Source: Bacteroidales bacterium (lineage in GTDB: Bacteria > Bacteroidota > Bacteroidia > Bacteroidales > VadinHA17). Taken from it: 20,365 nt of DNA. Both the position numbers and the translations under genes were made by a program. Positions 7,199-16,475 of this stretch are shown one piece after another. The notes beneath the pieces are model-generated. The model had not been told where the DNA came from and ran no database searches. It was given only the letters and a program-made list of their open reading frames with translations. Numbering within the stretch: position 1 is the first letter of the stretch; each line of letters starts with the position of its first letter. The stretch lies in assembly GCA_022615595.1 (NCBI GenBank), contig JAKEGI010000022.1, positions 1 through 20,365 of the forward strand, in the 5' to 3' direction.

Positions 7199-8953
7199 TC
7201 AATAAGGCAATTTCTGATTTTTATGTTTTATGGCCTGTCGTGCAAAAAACTGCACTATCTCTTCATGTAATTCCCCTGCAACTTTTTCGTATTCTTGTTC
7301 GTCAGCTACATTGACAGTCTCAAGAGGGTCAGTAACATAGTCATACAGTTCGGATGCAAAAAACAGGTCTTCACTGAAGGGCATGCTGCTGCGGAAATTA
7401 TCTTTAAGCCAGAGAGTGTACCTGTAACGTGCTGTCCTGATTGAGTACCCCATGAACTCTCCTCCGGAGTAGCCCAGTCTCTCTGATTCGGCCTTGCTTC
7501 GCGTTCTTGGGTACTGGCTGACAGCGAATTCCTTCACTGATGATCCAGGTTTCTTCATGAGGCGGACAAGGCTTTCGCCGTCGAGGTGCTCCGGTATATC
7601 AAGGCCAGCGAGGTCACATAGCGTTGGAAAAATGTCTACAAACTCAGTAGGGGAGGAGGTTACCGATGGTTTTATCCAGGGTGCCGAGATAAGCAGCGGA
7701 GCTCTTGCAGCCTGCTCAAAGTTTGTGTGTTTACACCACAGGTTGTGATCGCCCAGATGCCAGCCGTGATCGCCCCACAGAACAATGATTGTGTTGTCTG
7801 TAAGACCCAGTGAGTCAAGTGTGTTAAGCAGGATTCCTATATTGGCGTCAGTGTATGAGACAGCTGCATGGTATCCGTGGATAAGCTCTCTCTGCTTTTC
7901 TTCCGGAAGGTCGAGCCCTACCATTGAATTTGAGAAGGAGGCTATTGATGGTATGTCAGTGTAATTATATATCTCTCCTGCGTGATGATAAGCGATCTCA
8001 GGACTGTTTTTTGCCTGGTCTGTGAATTGTGCCAGCGGCATCTCCTCACGACTGTACATATCCCAGTATTTTTTGGGAGCCACAAATGGGAGATGAGGTT
8101 TGGCAAAGCCTACAGCAAAGAAAAATGGGTTTTCATCTTGTGCCAGGCTGATCAGAATGTCTCGGGCATGGCGGGCATTTGCCCCGTCGTTATAGGCATT
8201 GTCAGGAACTTCTTCGCATTCAACTGTAGGCCTGACATTTGCCGTGACATAGTCATTGAGTTCACTCCCCCTGAGCCCCTTGCTCTGTCCTTCAGCCCTG
8301 AACTTAAGGGCATTGGTTTTTGTCTGCGGATTCTGATACTGTCCCTGAGGCTTTCCTGTTTCAGGAGGGTAATATTCATCAGAGTTCCTGTAATAAGGTA
8401 CTGTCCATGACACGCCGTCAATGTTCTCGTCAACACACCTTGAGTCATATACTTTGCCAATACCCTGTGTGGTGTATCCGTAACGACTGAGATATTGCGG
8501 AAGAGTAAGTATGTCCGGGTTTACATCTCGCATTCGTGTCTTCAGGTCCCATACCCCTGTATAATCAGGACGCATTCCTGTCATAAGGCTTGCTCTCGTA
8601 GGCCCTGAGACAGCCTGCTGACAGTAGTTGGACATAAAGACTGTGCCTCTGGCGGCAATGCGGTCAATGTTGGGAGTTCTGATAAGGGTGTTACCATAAC
8701 ACCCGAGGATAGGTTTAAGGTCATCAACTGCAATGAACAGGATATTCGGCATTGACTCCTGCGCCTGGTTGGTCTGACAGGAAACAGGCAAAGCTGCAAG
8801 AGCCAGCAGCGCCATATTCAGACCTTTATATTGTGCCTGTTGATGCACTGATTTTGATGTTGTTGATTGTTTACTGATCTGTTCTGAAACATGATGCCGG
8901 CAGTCCCTCCTTATTATACAGATTGGCACCTGCCGGATTATCAGCCCAGGCAT
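7199..8953 (-). CDS. Ser-type S1 sulfatase, iduronate-2-sulfatase-like
   Basis: Type I formylglycine sulfatase that removes sulfate esters from the glycan. Numbering is from the longest frame (584 residues). Metal ligands Asp77-Asp78 lie in FIAVDDLKP. The maturation site is Ser116 in SGPTR, a serine-type S-x-P-x-R motif that needs an anaerobic sulfatase-maturating enzyme (anSME). Asp395-His396 in LWGDHGWHLGDH and Lys408 complete the site. The pattern (GCYG.TLIRTPNIDR, GKVYD, GFAKPHLPF) is that of the iduronate-2-sulfatase-like S1_7 group. The frame up to 8953 overlaps the esterase gene by 83 bp and its first 40 residues look random. A start at 8815 (Met47, preceded by AAAGG 7 nt upstream) or GTG at 8848 is more likely. 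Either gives a lipoprotein-like signal ending in LPVSC. Which sugar and position is desulfated is unknown. Confidence 0.9.
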   Translation of the reverse strand: MPGLIIRQVPICIIRRDCRHHVSEQISKQSTTSKSVHQQAQYKGLNMALLALAALPVSCQTNQAQESMPNILFIAVDDLKPILGCYGNTLIRTPNIDRIAARGTVFMSNYCQQAVSGPTRASLMTGMRPDYTGVWDLKTRMRDVNPDILTLPQYLSRYGYTTQGIGKVYDSRCVDENIDGVSWTVPYYRNSDEYYPPETGKPQGQYQNPQTKTNALKFRAEGQSKGLRGSELNDYVTANVRPTVECEEVPDNAYNDGANARHARDILISLAQDENPFFFAVGFAKPHLPFVAPKKYWDMYSREEMPLAQFTDQAKNSPEIAYHHAGEIYNYTDIPSIASFSNSMVGLDLPEEKQRELIHGYHAAVSYTDANIGILLNTLDSLGLTDNTIIVLWGDHGWHLGDHNLWCKHTNFEQAARAPLLISAPWIKPSVTSSPTEFVDIFPTLCDLAGLDIPEHLDGESLVRLMKKPGSSVKEFAVSQYPRTRSKAESERLGYSGGEFMGYSIRTARYRYTLWLKDNFRSSMPFSEDLFFASELYDYVTDPLETVNVADEQEYEKVAGELHEEIVQFFARQAIKHKNQKLPY

Positions 8954-10835
8954 ATCTTACTGCTGCGGGAGACACGACATTTTTATTCCAGACAATTACC
9001 TTGTCTCCCTCTATCCGGGCCTCAGCCCATACGAAATTTTTATCTTCACCGGCAATGCTGAAGTGCTTCAGTTCTCCGCCCCCCTTTACCGTCAGACCGC
9101 TGCCTTTGTTGCTAAAGCTGATAATAATCGTATCTCCGGCAATCTGCATTGACTCATAGGTGGGTCCGGAATAAACTAAATCTTCTCCATAGGCGACTTT
9201 CCGTGCTGCCAATGATAACCTGTAGCCCACATCTGATTTATTGAGAGGATGAACATCATTCCACTCTCCAATGTCATTTGCGACTGCCATGCCGGTGTTC
9301 GGCAGCGAAAGTGCCATTGCCTGAGCCTCCTGAAGCGATGCCAGGTTGCTCTCTCCGGGTACTGTCTTCACAACATTCTTGTTGGCCAGCTGCACAAAGA
9401 GGAAAGGAAAGTCTCCCTGTCCCCATTCCTCTCTCCAGTTTTTTATGAGATCGGGGAAGAGTATCCTGTATTCTGTAGCCCGGCTGACGTTAGATTCGCC
9501 CTGATACCATATCACTCCCTTGATGGCATAACCTATCAGCGGTTCAAGCATCCCGTGATACATTGATGAACCCGCATCCTGGAAACGGGTAGCATCTTCT
9601 CGTCTCAGTGGTTTTGTACTGACGCTCATTTTGTAATGCCAATCACCCCTGAGATCTATCAGGAGATCTCCGATCTCCAGCGTATAAGGTTTGTCCCGGA
9701 TAAATCCGCCCTCGCCATATTCATTGAGAACACGTATGGTAATTATATTTTTACCAGCCCTGACGAGGCTGCCGTCAACAATGTATTTCCTCGCGTCATT
9801 CTTATTGGTGGTATTTCCAACTTTAACGCCATTGAAATATGTAACATCCTTGCTTACAATATTTCCGAGCCTCAGCAGGGCATCCTTCCCTTCCATTGCA
9901 GCCGGAATTTCAATCTCCTTTCTGAACCATACAACACCTCCCTCAACCTCTTTCAGACCGAAATCATTCCAGAAGTTTGGAACAGGCATTATTGACCAGG
10001 CCCCTGCATTGATACCCTCAAGGTACCACATCTCTCTTAACCCCATGTCATTCTCTGCAACATGCCTGTTCCATTCTTCCGCATACTGTCTGTCTCTCCT
10101 TGTGATACTGTCTACCAGGGCGCTGTCACGAAACTCAATTGCTTTTGAGTAATAGTGCGGATATTTCTTCAACGCCTCCTCGTTCATCCAGGCTTCGGCT
10201 GGGGTGCCTCCGTAACTGCAGTTGATGAGACCGACAGGGACTTCATATTTATCATATAGATTTTTTGCAAAAAAGTATCCCACGGCAGTAAAGTTAAGCA
10301 CTGTTTCCGGGTCAGCGGCCTGCCACCCGTTATCTGTTTCAACATCTACTGTAGGGTTGAAGCCAATTCTTCTCTTAACCTTGAACTGTCTGATCATGTC
10401 ATTTGCTGATGCAGCTATCTCTGCCTCGTATATCTCGCGTGACTTATACATCTCATACTGCATATTTGACTGGCCTGAACATAACCAGACATCACCGATA
10501 AGGATATCATTCAGTGCTAATGTGTTTGAGGCCCTGATTGTCATGATGTAAGGACCTCCCGCACTTGTCGGGTCAATACTGATGCTCCATTTTCTGTCGG
10601 GGCCAGCTGTTGTGTTATAGGTTTTACCACGGAACTCAATCTCCACCTTCTCTCCTGGTGACGCCCAGCCCCAGACGGGTATTTCGATCTCCCTCTGGAG
10701 GACCATCCCGTCACTGATGAATGCAGGCAACACTGCCTGTGCTCCGGCAGTCAAAGTGCCCATGATGAGCAGGAAACCGGCTATAGCTTTACTCAGGTAC
10801 ATCTTATTGAAATAATTACATAAAATTATTCTCAT
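8871..10835 (-). CDS. Sialate O-acetylesterase-like carbohydrate esterase (CE20-like)
   Basis: SGNH-fold acetylesterase of 654 residues that would remove O-acetyl groups from sugars in the periplasm. The nucleophile is Ser123 in CSGQSNMQ, and the Asp527-x-His529 pair in EWNDVHP completes the triad. WYQGESN (443-449) is a conserved oxyanion/active-site block. A beta-sandwich resembling the GH2 sugar-binding domain (about 290-395) interrupts the esterase fold, as in CE20 enzymes and other SASA-family (PF03629) proteins. Two starts are possible: ATG at 10835, only 5 nt beyond the terminator hairpin, or ATG at 10802 (Met12), which gives MYLSKAIAGFLLIMG as a normal signal peptide. The second avoids placing the ribosome site in the hairpin. 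The family name mentions sialate, but nothing else here concerns sialic acid; acetylated uronan or neutral sugar is the more likely substrate. Confidence 0.88.
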   Translation of the reverse strand: MRIILCNYFNKMYLSKAIAGFLLIMGTLTAGAQAVLPAFISDGMVLQREIEIPVWGWASPGEKVEIEFRGKTYNTTAGPDRKWSISIDPTSAGGPYIMTIRASNTLALNDILIGDVWLCSGQSNMQYEMYKSREIYEAEIAASANDMIRQFKVKRRIGFNPTVDVETDNGWQAADPETVLNFTAVGYFFAKNLYDKYEVPVGLINCSYGGTPAEAWMNEEALKKYPHYYSKAIEFRDSALVDSITRRDRQYAEEWNRHVAENDMGLREMWYLEGINAGAWSIMPVPNFWNDFGLKEVEGGVVWFRKEIEIPAAMEGKDALLRLGNIVSKDVTYFNGVKVGNTTNKNDARKYIVDGSLVRAGKNIITIRVLNEYGEGGFIRDKPYTLEIGDLLIDLRGDWHYKMSVSTKPLRREDATRFQDAGSSMYHGMLEPLIGYAIKGVIWYQGESNVSRATEYRILFPDLIKNWREEWGQGDFPFLFVQLANKNVVKTVPGESNLASLQEAQAMALSLPNTGMAVANDIGEWNDVHPLNKSDVGYRLSLAARKVAYGEDLVYSGPTYESMQIAGDTIIISFSNKGSGLTVKGGGELKHFSIAGEDKNFVWAEARIEGDKVIVWNKNVVSPAAVRYAWADNPAGANLYNKEGLPASCFRTDQ

Positions 10836-10840
10836 ACAAA

Positions 10841-10877
10841 AAGATCACTGCCGGTTGAATTATCCGGCAGTGATCTT
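10841..10877 (-). terminator. Intercistronic hairpin terminator/attenuator after the SusCD-lipoprotein genes
   Basis: A perfect 14-bp inverted repeat (AAGATCACTGCCGG at 10841-10854 and CCGGCAGTGATCTT at 10864-10877) encloses a 9-nt loop. On the transcribed minus strand the stem is followed directly by a T-rich stretch (CTTTTTG). It sits 9 bp after the stop of the FIVAR lipoprotein gene and ends 5 bp before the first possible esterase start. This is the form of an intrinsic terminator. Because the downstream genes keep the same orientation and close spacing, partial read-through is likely. That would lower enzyme transcripts relative to the abundant SusCD transport proteins. An exonuclease barrier that protects the susCD mRNA is an alternative role. 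Confidence 0.8.
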
Positions 10878-10886
10878 CAGGCAGCA

Positions 10887-11498
10887 TTATTTAATTATTG
10901 CTGCTTCAAATGCTGTTTTGGCATCACCCAGCTTATCAACACCCTCATCGACCTGACGGTCAATGGTTGTTGCGGCATCCCTTGTCTTCTTGGCACCTGT
11001 GATGGCGGCCGTGAAATCAGTTTTTGCCTGCTGAGGCACCTGTCCCGGATCTGTACCAACAATTGTGGCTGCATTAAGTGTCTCGCACTCAACAATCAGA
11101 TCATGCAGAGGTTGTCTGTCTGAGATCCAGGTATTATTCCGGAAATCCTCCCCGGGCTTACCGAGAGTCTTCGATGATGCAATCAGTTCAGACAAGGTTA
11201 CATCCGGTTTGTTGACGACTGTGAGCACATTATTAAGTGCGTTTCGGTAAGCGGTAGTATGCTTTGTAAAGTTACTCTGGCTGGCCGGCTTGAACTGATT
11301 CAGACCATAGCCGACAACACATGCATCAACTACCGGAAGTTGTTCATTACAGAGCTGTGTAAGTTCTGCCTTGAAGTAGGCTGCATCCCTTGGTATGAGA
11401 TCAGTCTCTTCATCCTTGCTGCATGATGCAGTGGATGCCATCAGCGAAAGACCGACTGAGAGCAGGAGAAGAGTATGCTTAATTATATTCATTTTCAT
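10887..11498 (-). CDS. Small surface lipoprotein with a FIVAR-like helical repeat, probable glycan-binding protein
   Basis: A 203-residue lipoprotein with no assigned enzyme family. The signal peptide ends in STASC (Cys26), and the sequence after it, CSKDEETD, matches the Bacteroidota lipoprotein export signal (Cys-x-Lys followed by acidic residues), so it should face outward. The mature part is mostly helical. Its C-terminal 65 residues (about 140-203) resemble a FIVAR repeat: PGQVPQQAKTDFTAAI, then evenly spaced Ala/Leu positions to DKLGDAKTAFEAAI. FIVAR-like modules occur in bacterial surface and sugar-acting proteins. The gene lies 18 bp after susD, the position usually held by SusE/F-type surface glycan-binding proteins, so a binding role is a fair inference. 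It ends just before a strong terminator and so belongs to the high-level susCD transcript. ATG at 11492 (Met3) is an equally good start. Confidence 0.75.
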   Translation of the reverse strand: MKMNIIKHTLLLLSVGLSLMASTASCSKDEETDLIPRDAAYFKAELTQLCNEQLPVVDACVVGYGLNQFKPASQSNFTKHTTAYRNALNNVLTVVNKPDVTLSELIASSKTLGKPGEDFRNNTWISDRQPLHDLIVECETLNAATIVGTDPGQVPQQAKTDFTAAITGAKKTRDAATTIDRQVDEGVDKLGDAKTAFEAAIIK

Positions 11499-11516
11499 GA
11501 TTTCTGTTCTTGATTA

Positions 11517-13058
11517 TTAGTAACCGTCATTTTGTTTTATCTGAATCTCGTTGTTGGTGTCGATTTCAGTCTGTGGAATTGGCAGCAGCAGTCTCGCAGT
11601 GGTAAATGCAGACTCCTCAGGAAGGGCTATCTTCGTATACTGTCCGTAGAGAATGTCCCAGTCGGTCACAAAGACATGCTGTTTCAGTATCTCAACAGCC
11701 TTGTCCGGGTTACCATAAGATTTGTTCATTCTCAGCAGATCAAACCACCTGATGTTTTCAAATGCAAACTCAAGGCGGCGTTCCTTATAGACAGCATCAA
11801 GCGCTTCATCCCTGGAGGCAAAAGGCACATCAATAGTAGCAACACCAGCCCTTGAGCGGATCTTGTTTACCTCATTGTGAGCAATAGCGTGGTTCCCATC
11901 CTGTGAAAGAATTTCAGCATAAAGCAGGATCACATCGGCAAAGCGAAGCACAATCCAGTCATTTTCAGCCTGTGCTTCAAGTATCATTGTCGGATCCTGG
12001 TACTTGGCGACGTATTGCAATGAATCAATGTCAGTAATAAACCATAATCCATATGACACCGGCGTACGTCTGTCAGCCGGATCTTCCAGGAACAGGTTCA
12101 TCACCTCCCAGGTAGGATTATTCTGGCCCAGGGGTCTTCCAACCGGTACAAAGAGGCTGCCGGATTGTTCTGGAGCAAAGGTATTCCAATATGGAGAGCC
12201 GATCCCTGAACTGCCTGCCGTATATCTGACTGCAAAGATTATCTCGTTGTTCATCTCATTGGAGATGCTGAAAATATTGGCGAATCCGGTGGTTCCTGTG
12301 AGGAGTGCATGGCCTGACGTGGTCATAACCTCCTCAAGTAAGGTCTTAGCCTTTGCCAGGTTTTCGGTTCCGCCCATTGTCATATATGCCTTGGCCAACA
12401 GGCTTTTTGCTGCCCATTTTGTTATACGCCCCTTACCTGTCGACGGATAGGTTGCAGGAGCCTGTGCAGCAGACTTGATCAGGTCAGGTATAATAATTTC
12501 ATTATAGATCTCCTCAACCGGTGAACGGTCAATCTGTTTGGCCTCAGCTGGTCCAACCGGTTTTGTAACCTTGAACATATCGCCCCAGAGGTTCACCAGC
12601 GTATAATAATGATAGGCCCTGATGAAGAGCAGTTCCGCCTCATACTGTGCTCGCTGTGCCTCAACTTCGACAAAGCTGTTGTCTCCAACAGTCGGAAGGA
12701 TGACATTTACGTTAGCTATATTCTGGAAGATATTGTACCATAATGTCTGCACTCTCGGGGCACTTGTAGAGGTCCTGAAAAATTTGAAGTCACAGTAATC
12801 AACTCTCTCAACGGTACTTGTGCCGGTACTTGCCACACATGTATTGTCGCTTCTTATTTCTGTGAACATCCATTCATCCTTCAAGACAGTTGCCATGCCG
12901 GCATAGCAGCCCAGAATGCCCTGTTCGATACGGGCCGGTGTGTTGAAGAAGTCAGTCTGTGTAAGTACCGACTGCGGAGTGTCTGTCAGAAAATCCTCGC
13001 ATCCTGAGAAAAAAAGCATCGCAGACAATACTATTAATATTACTTTATTTCGTTTCAT
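11517..13058 (-). CDS. susD: SusD/RagB-family surface glycan-binding lipoprotein
   Basis: SusD-type lid protein (513 residues) that binds glycan on the outer surface and closes over its SusC transporter. The signal peptide ends in FFSGC (lipidated Cys20), followed by EDFLTDTPQ, a typical SusD mature start. The TPR-like helix with RAYHYYTLVNLWGD (147-160) and the C-terminal RRLEFAFENIRWFDLLR block are hallmarks of the RagB/SusD fold. The C-terminus runs into an LLPIPQTEID segment, as is usual. It follows susC by 33 bp. The name is given in the family sense; the ligand is not the starch of the prototype but probably the uronate-rich glycan implied by neighbouring enzymes. Confidence 0.96.
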   Translation of the reverse strand: MKRNKVILIVLSAMLFFSGCEDFLTDTPQSVLTQTDFFNTPARIEQGILGCYAGMATVLKDEWMFTEIRSDNTCVASTGTSTVERVDYCDFKFFRTSTSAPRVQTLWYNIFQNIANVNVILPTVGDNSFVEVEAQRAQYEAELLFIRAYHYYTLVNLWGDMFKVTKPVGPAEAKQIDRSPVEEIYNEIIIPDLIKSAAQAPATYPSTGKGRITKWAAKSLLAKAYMTMGGTENLAKAKTLLEEVMTTSGHALLTGTTGFANIFSISNEMNNEIIFAVRYTAGSSGIGSPYWNTFAPEQSGSLFVPVGRPLGQNNPTWEVMNLFLEDPADRRTPVSYGLWFITDIDSLQYVAKYQDPTMILEAQAENDWIVLRFADVILLYAEILSQDGNHAIAHNEVNKIRSRAGVATIDVPFASRDEALDAVYKERRLEFAFENIRWFDLLRMNKSYGNPDKAVEILKQHVFVTDWDILYGQYTKIALPEESAFTTARLLLPIPQTEIDTNNEIQIKQNDGY

Positions 13059-13091
13059 GTTCTTTCTTTTTATGAAATTATTATTGCCTGG

Positions 13092-16000
13092 TTAGAATGT
13101 TATGTCCAATCCTGCAGTATAAGTCTGGTATATCGGATAGACACCACGCTGGTAACCGTCGATAAGCGGATTACTGTAAGGACCTGAAGTCCTTCTTGCT
13201 TCAGGATTTACACCCTTGTAATCCTTAGCCATCAGGTAGAACAAATTCTGCCCTGAGAAGTAAATCCTCAGATTGGCAACCTTTATAGCATCTGTTAGTT
13301 TCTTTGGGGCATTGTATCCGAGAGTAAGATCGCGGAGCGCAGTGTATGAAGCATCTGAAATAACATAATCACTCAGCATCAGGTTTCCTCCCGAGGTGTT
13401 GGTTCCATAAACTGTTTTACCGTCACCGGGATACATCGGGCTTACATACCTGTTCTCGACAAAGACGGTATTTGTACGCAGTGTTTCATTATAGTTTGCG
13501 TTGCCATCAATGACCTGTCCGCCCTGAACACCCTGCAAGAGGAAGCTCAGGTCAAAGCTGCGATATGTGAAGGTATTGGTTAAACCCCAGATGAAATCGG
13601 GGAACGGGTCACCGAGAACGACACGGTCGTTTTCATCAATAGCGTTGTCACCATTGACATTCACAACCTTTAACCCACCGACCACAGGTGCAAATTTTGA
13701 ATAAGAGAAGGGATTACCATCTTCATCAGTCAGAGCTTTGGCTGCTGCAACCTCCTCAAAGGTTAAATAGACACCATCTGATTTGTATCCGAAGAACTGG
13801 ATGGAAGGTTGTCCGACCTGAGCACGGTAGACCTCATTTCTCTCACCAAAATTATCCTCCTTATCCTTGTTCCCGTAATTAAGGAGAGTATTTTTATTGG
13901 ATGTGAAGTTTGCAGATGTCCTCCAGCTGAAATCTTTCTTGTCAATGTTTGTGGTTGAAAGCTCAATTTCAATTCCTTTGTTGCTAACCTCACCGATGTT
14001 ATTCCAGAATGTCTTGTGTCCTGTTATATACATGGAAGGCTGCTGCAAGAGTAGCTGAATCGTTTTTGAGTTATAGTATTCGGCAGATAGAGACAGCCTG
14101 TTTTTAAAGAAACCCATATCAATGCCATAGTTTGCCTCCTGTGTCTGCTCCCATGTGATATCAGGGTTTCCGAGGAAATCATTGTTGGCAGCAAGACCTG
14201 AGACCAGCGATCCAATTCCTGTACCGGTTACATAATTGCTTGTATTCAGGTAATTGAGATAGGAATACTGCGGTATGTTATTATTTCCTGTCAGACCATA
14301 GCTGAATCTTACTTTCAGATTTGAGAGCCATTCCACATTCTTGAGAAACTCTTCCTCAGATAATCTCCAACCAACGGAGCCGGCAGGGAAGGTGCCCCAC
14401 TTATTGCCCTCGGCGAACTTGGAGCTTCCGTCAGCACGTATGCTGGCTGAAAGAAGGTATTTGCCCTCATAAGCGTATGTCAGGCGGCCAAGAAATGAAA
14501 CCAGCGATTCGGAATAGTAGAATGATGTCGTTCCTGCAGTTTCAGAGCTGTTCAGCAGGATGGAAGTTGCCAGGTTGAATGAGAGAAGTTCTTCGTCAGG
14601 AAAGCCTGTTCCGATAATTGTGTTGCTTTCATCATTCGTCTGCTGGGCTGTGAAACCGCCCAGAATACCGAATTCATGTCCGCCGATAGTCTTAATATAG
14701 TGCAGTGTGTTCTCTGTAAGAAAATCTGTTCTTAAGGTTGTTTGACGCTCAAGACGGTTAGGCTCTCCAACCTTGTTTGCGGAGGTCTGGGCCATTTTAT
14801 TGTATTCCTTGTACTGGGCGTAGATGCCATTGGAAGTCTTGAACTGCAGACCCTGGATAATATCTATTGTAATGTATGCATTACCCTGGACCCTGTAATC
14901 ATCGGTAAAAATATCGGTCCTGTCTCTGACTGATATAGGATTATTGTTCGATGAACCAGAACCGTTGGCTGAAGTTATGTGCCATACTTCATCATCTATC
15001 CCGAGGCCACTCATTGAGAGCCCTTTGAAATGATAGGGCTGGGCCCAGTCCCCTTCCATCTGACCTGTGAGGGCTGCTGTGGCAGCATTGTGTCTTACAG
15101 GCAGCCATCCCGGGAATCGAAGGTAATCGGTAAGATCAACGGCTGGGACCTCCTGCTGGCTGTAAGTCGGGCTGATATTGATACCAACACTTACTGCTTT
15201 CGAAAGCTTGGTGTCGACCTTGGCACGGAAAGTGAACCTGTCATAGTTGCTCTTTTCCATTATTCCCTGCTCGTTGTTGTAGTTGGCGGAGAAGAAGTAC
15301 CTGGTATTGCTGTTACCACCCGAGGCGCTAAGCTGAAAGTTATTTAGTGTCCCGAAATCCCTCATTGCTTCGTCGAGCCAGTCAGTCTCCTCTTCCACAT
15401 AATGCCTTGCCTGGAGGTAATTCAGCCTGTCAACCTCGTTGGCCAGGTTAAAAGCCATTGTGGCACTGGTGCCATCAACAGAGGGGTCGGTCATCCTCAG
15501 GGCAGCCTCTTCATAAAGCAGCTCAACATATTCCATGGTAGTGAGCTTGCCCGGCAGTTCGAGGGCATTGCGAATACCACTGAACATCTTGAAGTTATAT
15601 GTCGGTTTGGTAATATTACCGCTCTTGGTAGTAATAAGTATGACTCCGTTTGCTGCCCTTGATCCGTAGAGGGCTGATGATGAAGCGTCTTTCAGCACTT
15701 CAATTGATTCAACATCACCCATGCTCACCATTGAGAGACCGTCTGAGACGGGAAATCCGTCAACCACAATAAGGGGATCAATGTTGGTGCTGATGGAACC
15801 AAGTCCTCGCACCCTTATCTCAGGAGCCTCACCGGCATATGAACCCAGGTTGTTGACCTGTACACCAGCCAGTTTTCCCTGCAATGCCTGGTCTACCCTC
15901 GAAACGGGAATTTCATCCAGTGTCTCGGCTTTAACCGATGCAACGGCGCCTGTAAGATGTGATTTCTTCTGGGTGCCGTATGCAACAACTATAACATCTT

Positions 16001-16403
16001 CAAGTAGCTGAACATCTTCAGCGAGTTGAATATTTATCACAGACTGATTTCCAACGGCAACCTCTTTTGTCGCGTAGCCTATGAAGGATACTGAAAGTAC
16101 CGCATTGTTATCAGGCACAGTGATGGAAAATGCTCCATTAAGATCCGAAATAACTCCGGTAGTGGTTCCTTTAACCATAATGGTGACACCTGTCATAGGT
16201 TCCCCGTTCTGGTCTGTCACTTTACCAGTTATCTTTTTCTCCTGCAGACTTTCGTCAGGCAGATTGCCTTTTGCAGATGCTGCCTGTGCCGGGAAGGATG
16301 CAAGCAGTACAAACAGTGCCGCTAGCATTCCAAACAAGCGGACCGATAAGATTCGCCGTCTGCTGCGGCAGGCGCAGTTCACTTCATTTTTTACCATAGT
16401 CAT
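13092..16403 (-). CDS. susC: SusC/RagA-family TonB-dependent outer-membrane transporter
   Basis: Outer-membrane importer of 1103 residues that takes up oligosaccharides with energy from TonB. A signal peptide (about 17-42, ending in PAQAA) follows an arginine-rich N-region. Next come a carboxypeptidase-regulatory-like domain (about 57-132, KITGKVTDQNGEPM to INIQL), a TonB-box region (DVIVVAYGTQKK, 136-147) and the plug with RVRGLGSIS and ALYGSRAANGVILITTK (about 148-262). A 22-strand beta barrel continues to the C-terminal Phe (LDITF). No N-terminal sigma-regulator signalling extension is seen. The start could be ATG at 16403 or 16397 (Met3). It is the first gene of its transcription unit, downstream of the operator/promoter region at 16404-16550. 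A classical SusCD pair with the next gene. Confidence 0.96.
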   Translation of the reverse strand: MTMVKNEVNCACRSRRRILSVRLFGMLAALFVLLASFPAQAASAKGNLPDESLQEKKITGKVTDQNGEPMTGVTIMVKGTTTGVISDLNGAFSITVPDNNAVLSVSFIGYATKEVAVGNQSVINIQLAEDVQLLEDVIVVAYGTQKKSHLTGAVASVKAETLDEIPVSRVDQALQGKLAGVQVNNLGSYAGEAPEIRVRGLGSISTNIDPLIVVDGFPVSDGLSMVSMGDVESIEVLKDASSSALYGSRAANGVILITTKSGNITKPTYNFKMFSGIRNALELPGKLTTMEYVELLYEEAALRMTDPSVDGTSATMAFNLANEVDRLNYLQARHYVEEETDWLDEAMRDFGTLNNFQLSASGGNSNTRYFFSANYNNEQGIMEKSNYDRFTFRAKVDTKLSKAVSVGINISPTYSQQEVPAVDLTDYLRFPGWLPVRHNAATAALTGQMEGDWAQPYHFKGLSMSGLGIDDEVWHITSANGSGSSNNNPISVRDRTDIFTDDYRVQGNAYITIDIIQGLQFKTSNGIYAQYKEYNKMAQTSANKVGEPNRLERQTTLRTDFLTENTLHYIKTIGGHEFGILGGFTAQQTNDESNTIIGTGFPDEELLSFNLATSILLNSSETAGTTSFYYSESLVSFLGRLTYAYEGKYLLSASIRADGSSKFAEGNKWGTFPAGSVGWRLSEEEFLKNVEWLSNLKVRFSYGLTGNNNIPQYSYLNYLNTSNYVTGTGIGSLVSGLAANNDFLGNPDITWEQTQEANYGIDMGFFKNRLSLSAEYYNSKTIQLLLQQPSMYITGHKTFWNNIGEVSNKGIEIELSTTNIDKKDFSWRTSANFTSNKNTLLNYGNKDKEDNFGERNEVYRAQVGQPSIQFFGYKSDGVYLTFEEVAAAKALTDEDGNPFSYSKFAPVVGGLKVVNVNGDNAIDENDRVVLGDPFPDFIWGLTNTFTYRSFDLSFLLQGVQGGQVIDGNANYNETLRTNTVFVENRYVSPMYPGDGKTVYGTNTSGGNLMLSDYVISDASYTALRDLTLGYNAPKKLTDAIKVANLRIYFSGQNLFYLMAKDYKGVNPEARRTSGPYSNPLIDGYQRGVYPIYQTYTAGLDITF

Positions 16404-16475
16404 TGAGGTTAGTTTAAGGGTAATTCTGATTGAGTTCTATTCACTTATTAATTGGTTAATCATAAAAAAACAAGT

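Noticed and set aside
7982..8410. Plus-strand open frame of 142 codons inside the sulfatase gene
   Set aside because: Antisense to a conserved sulfatase; the composition mirrors that gene and no domain is recognisable.
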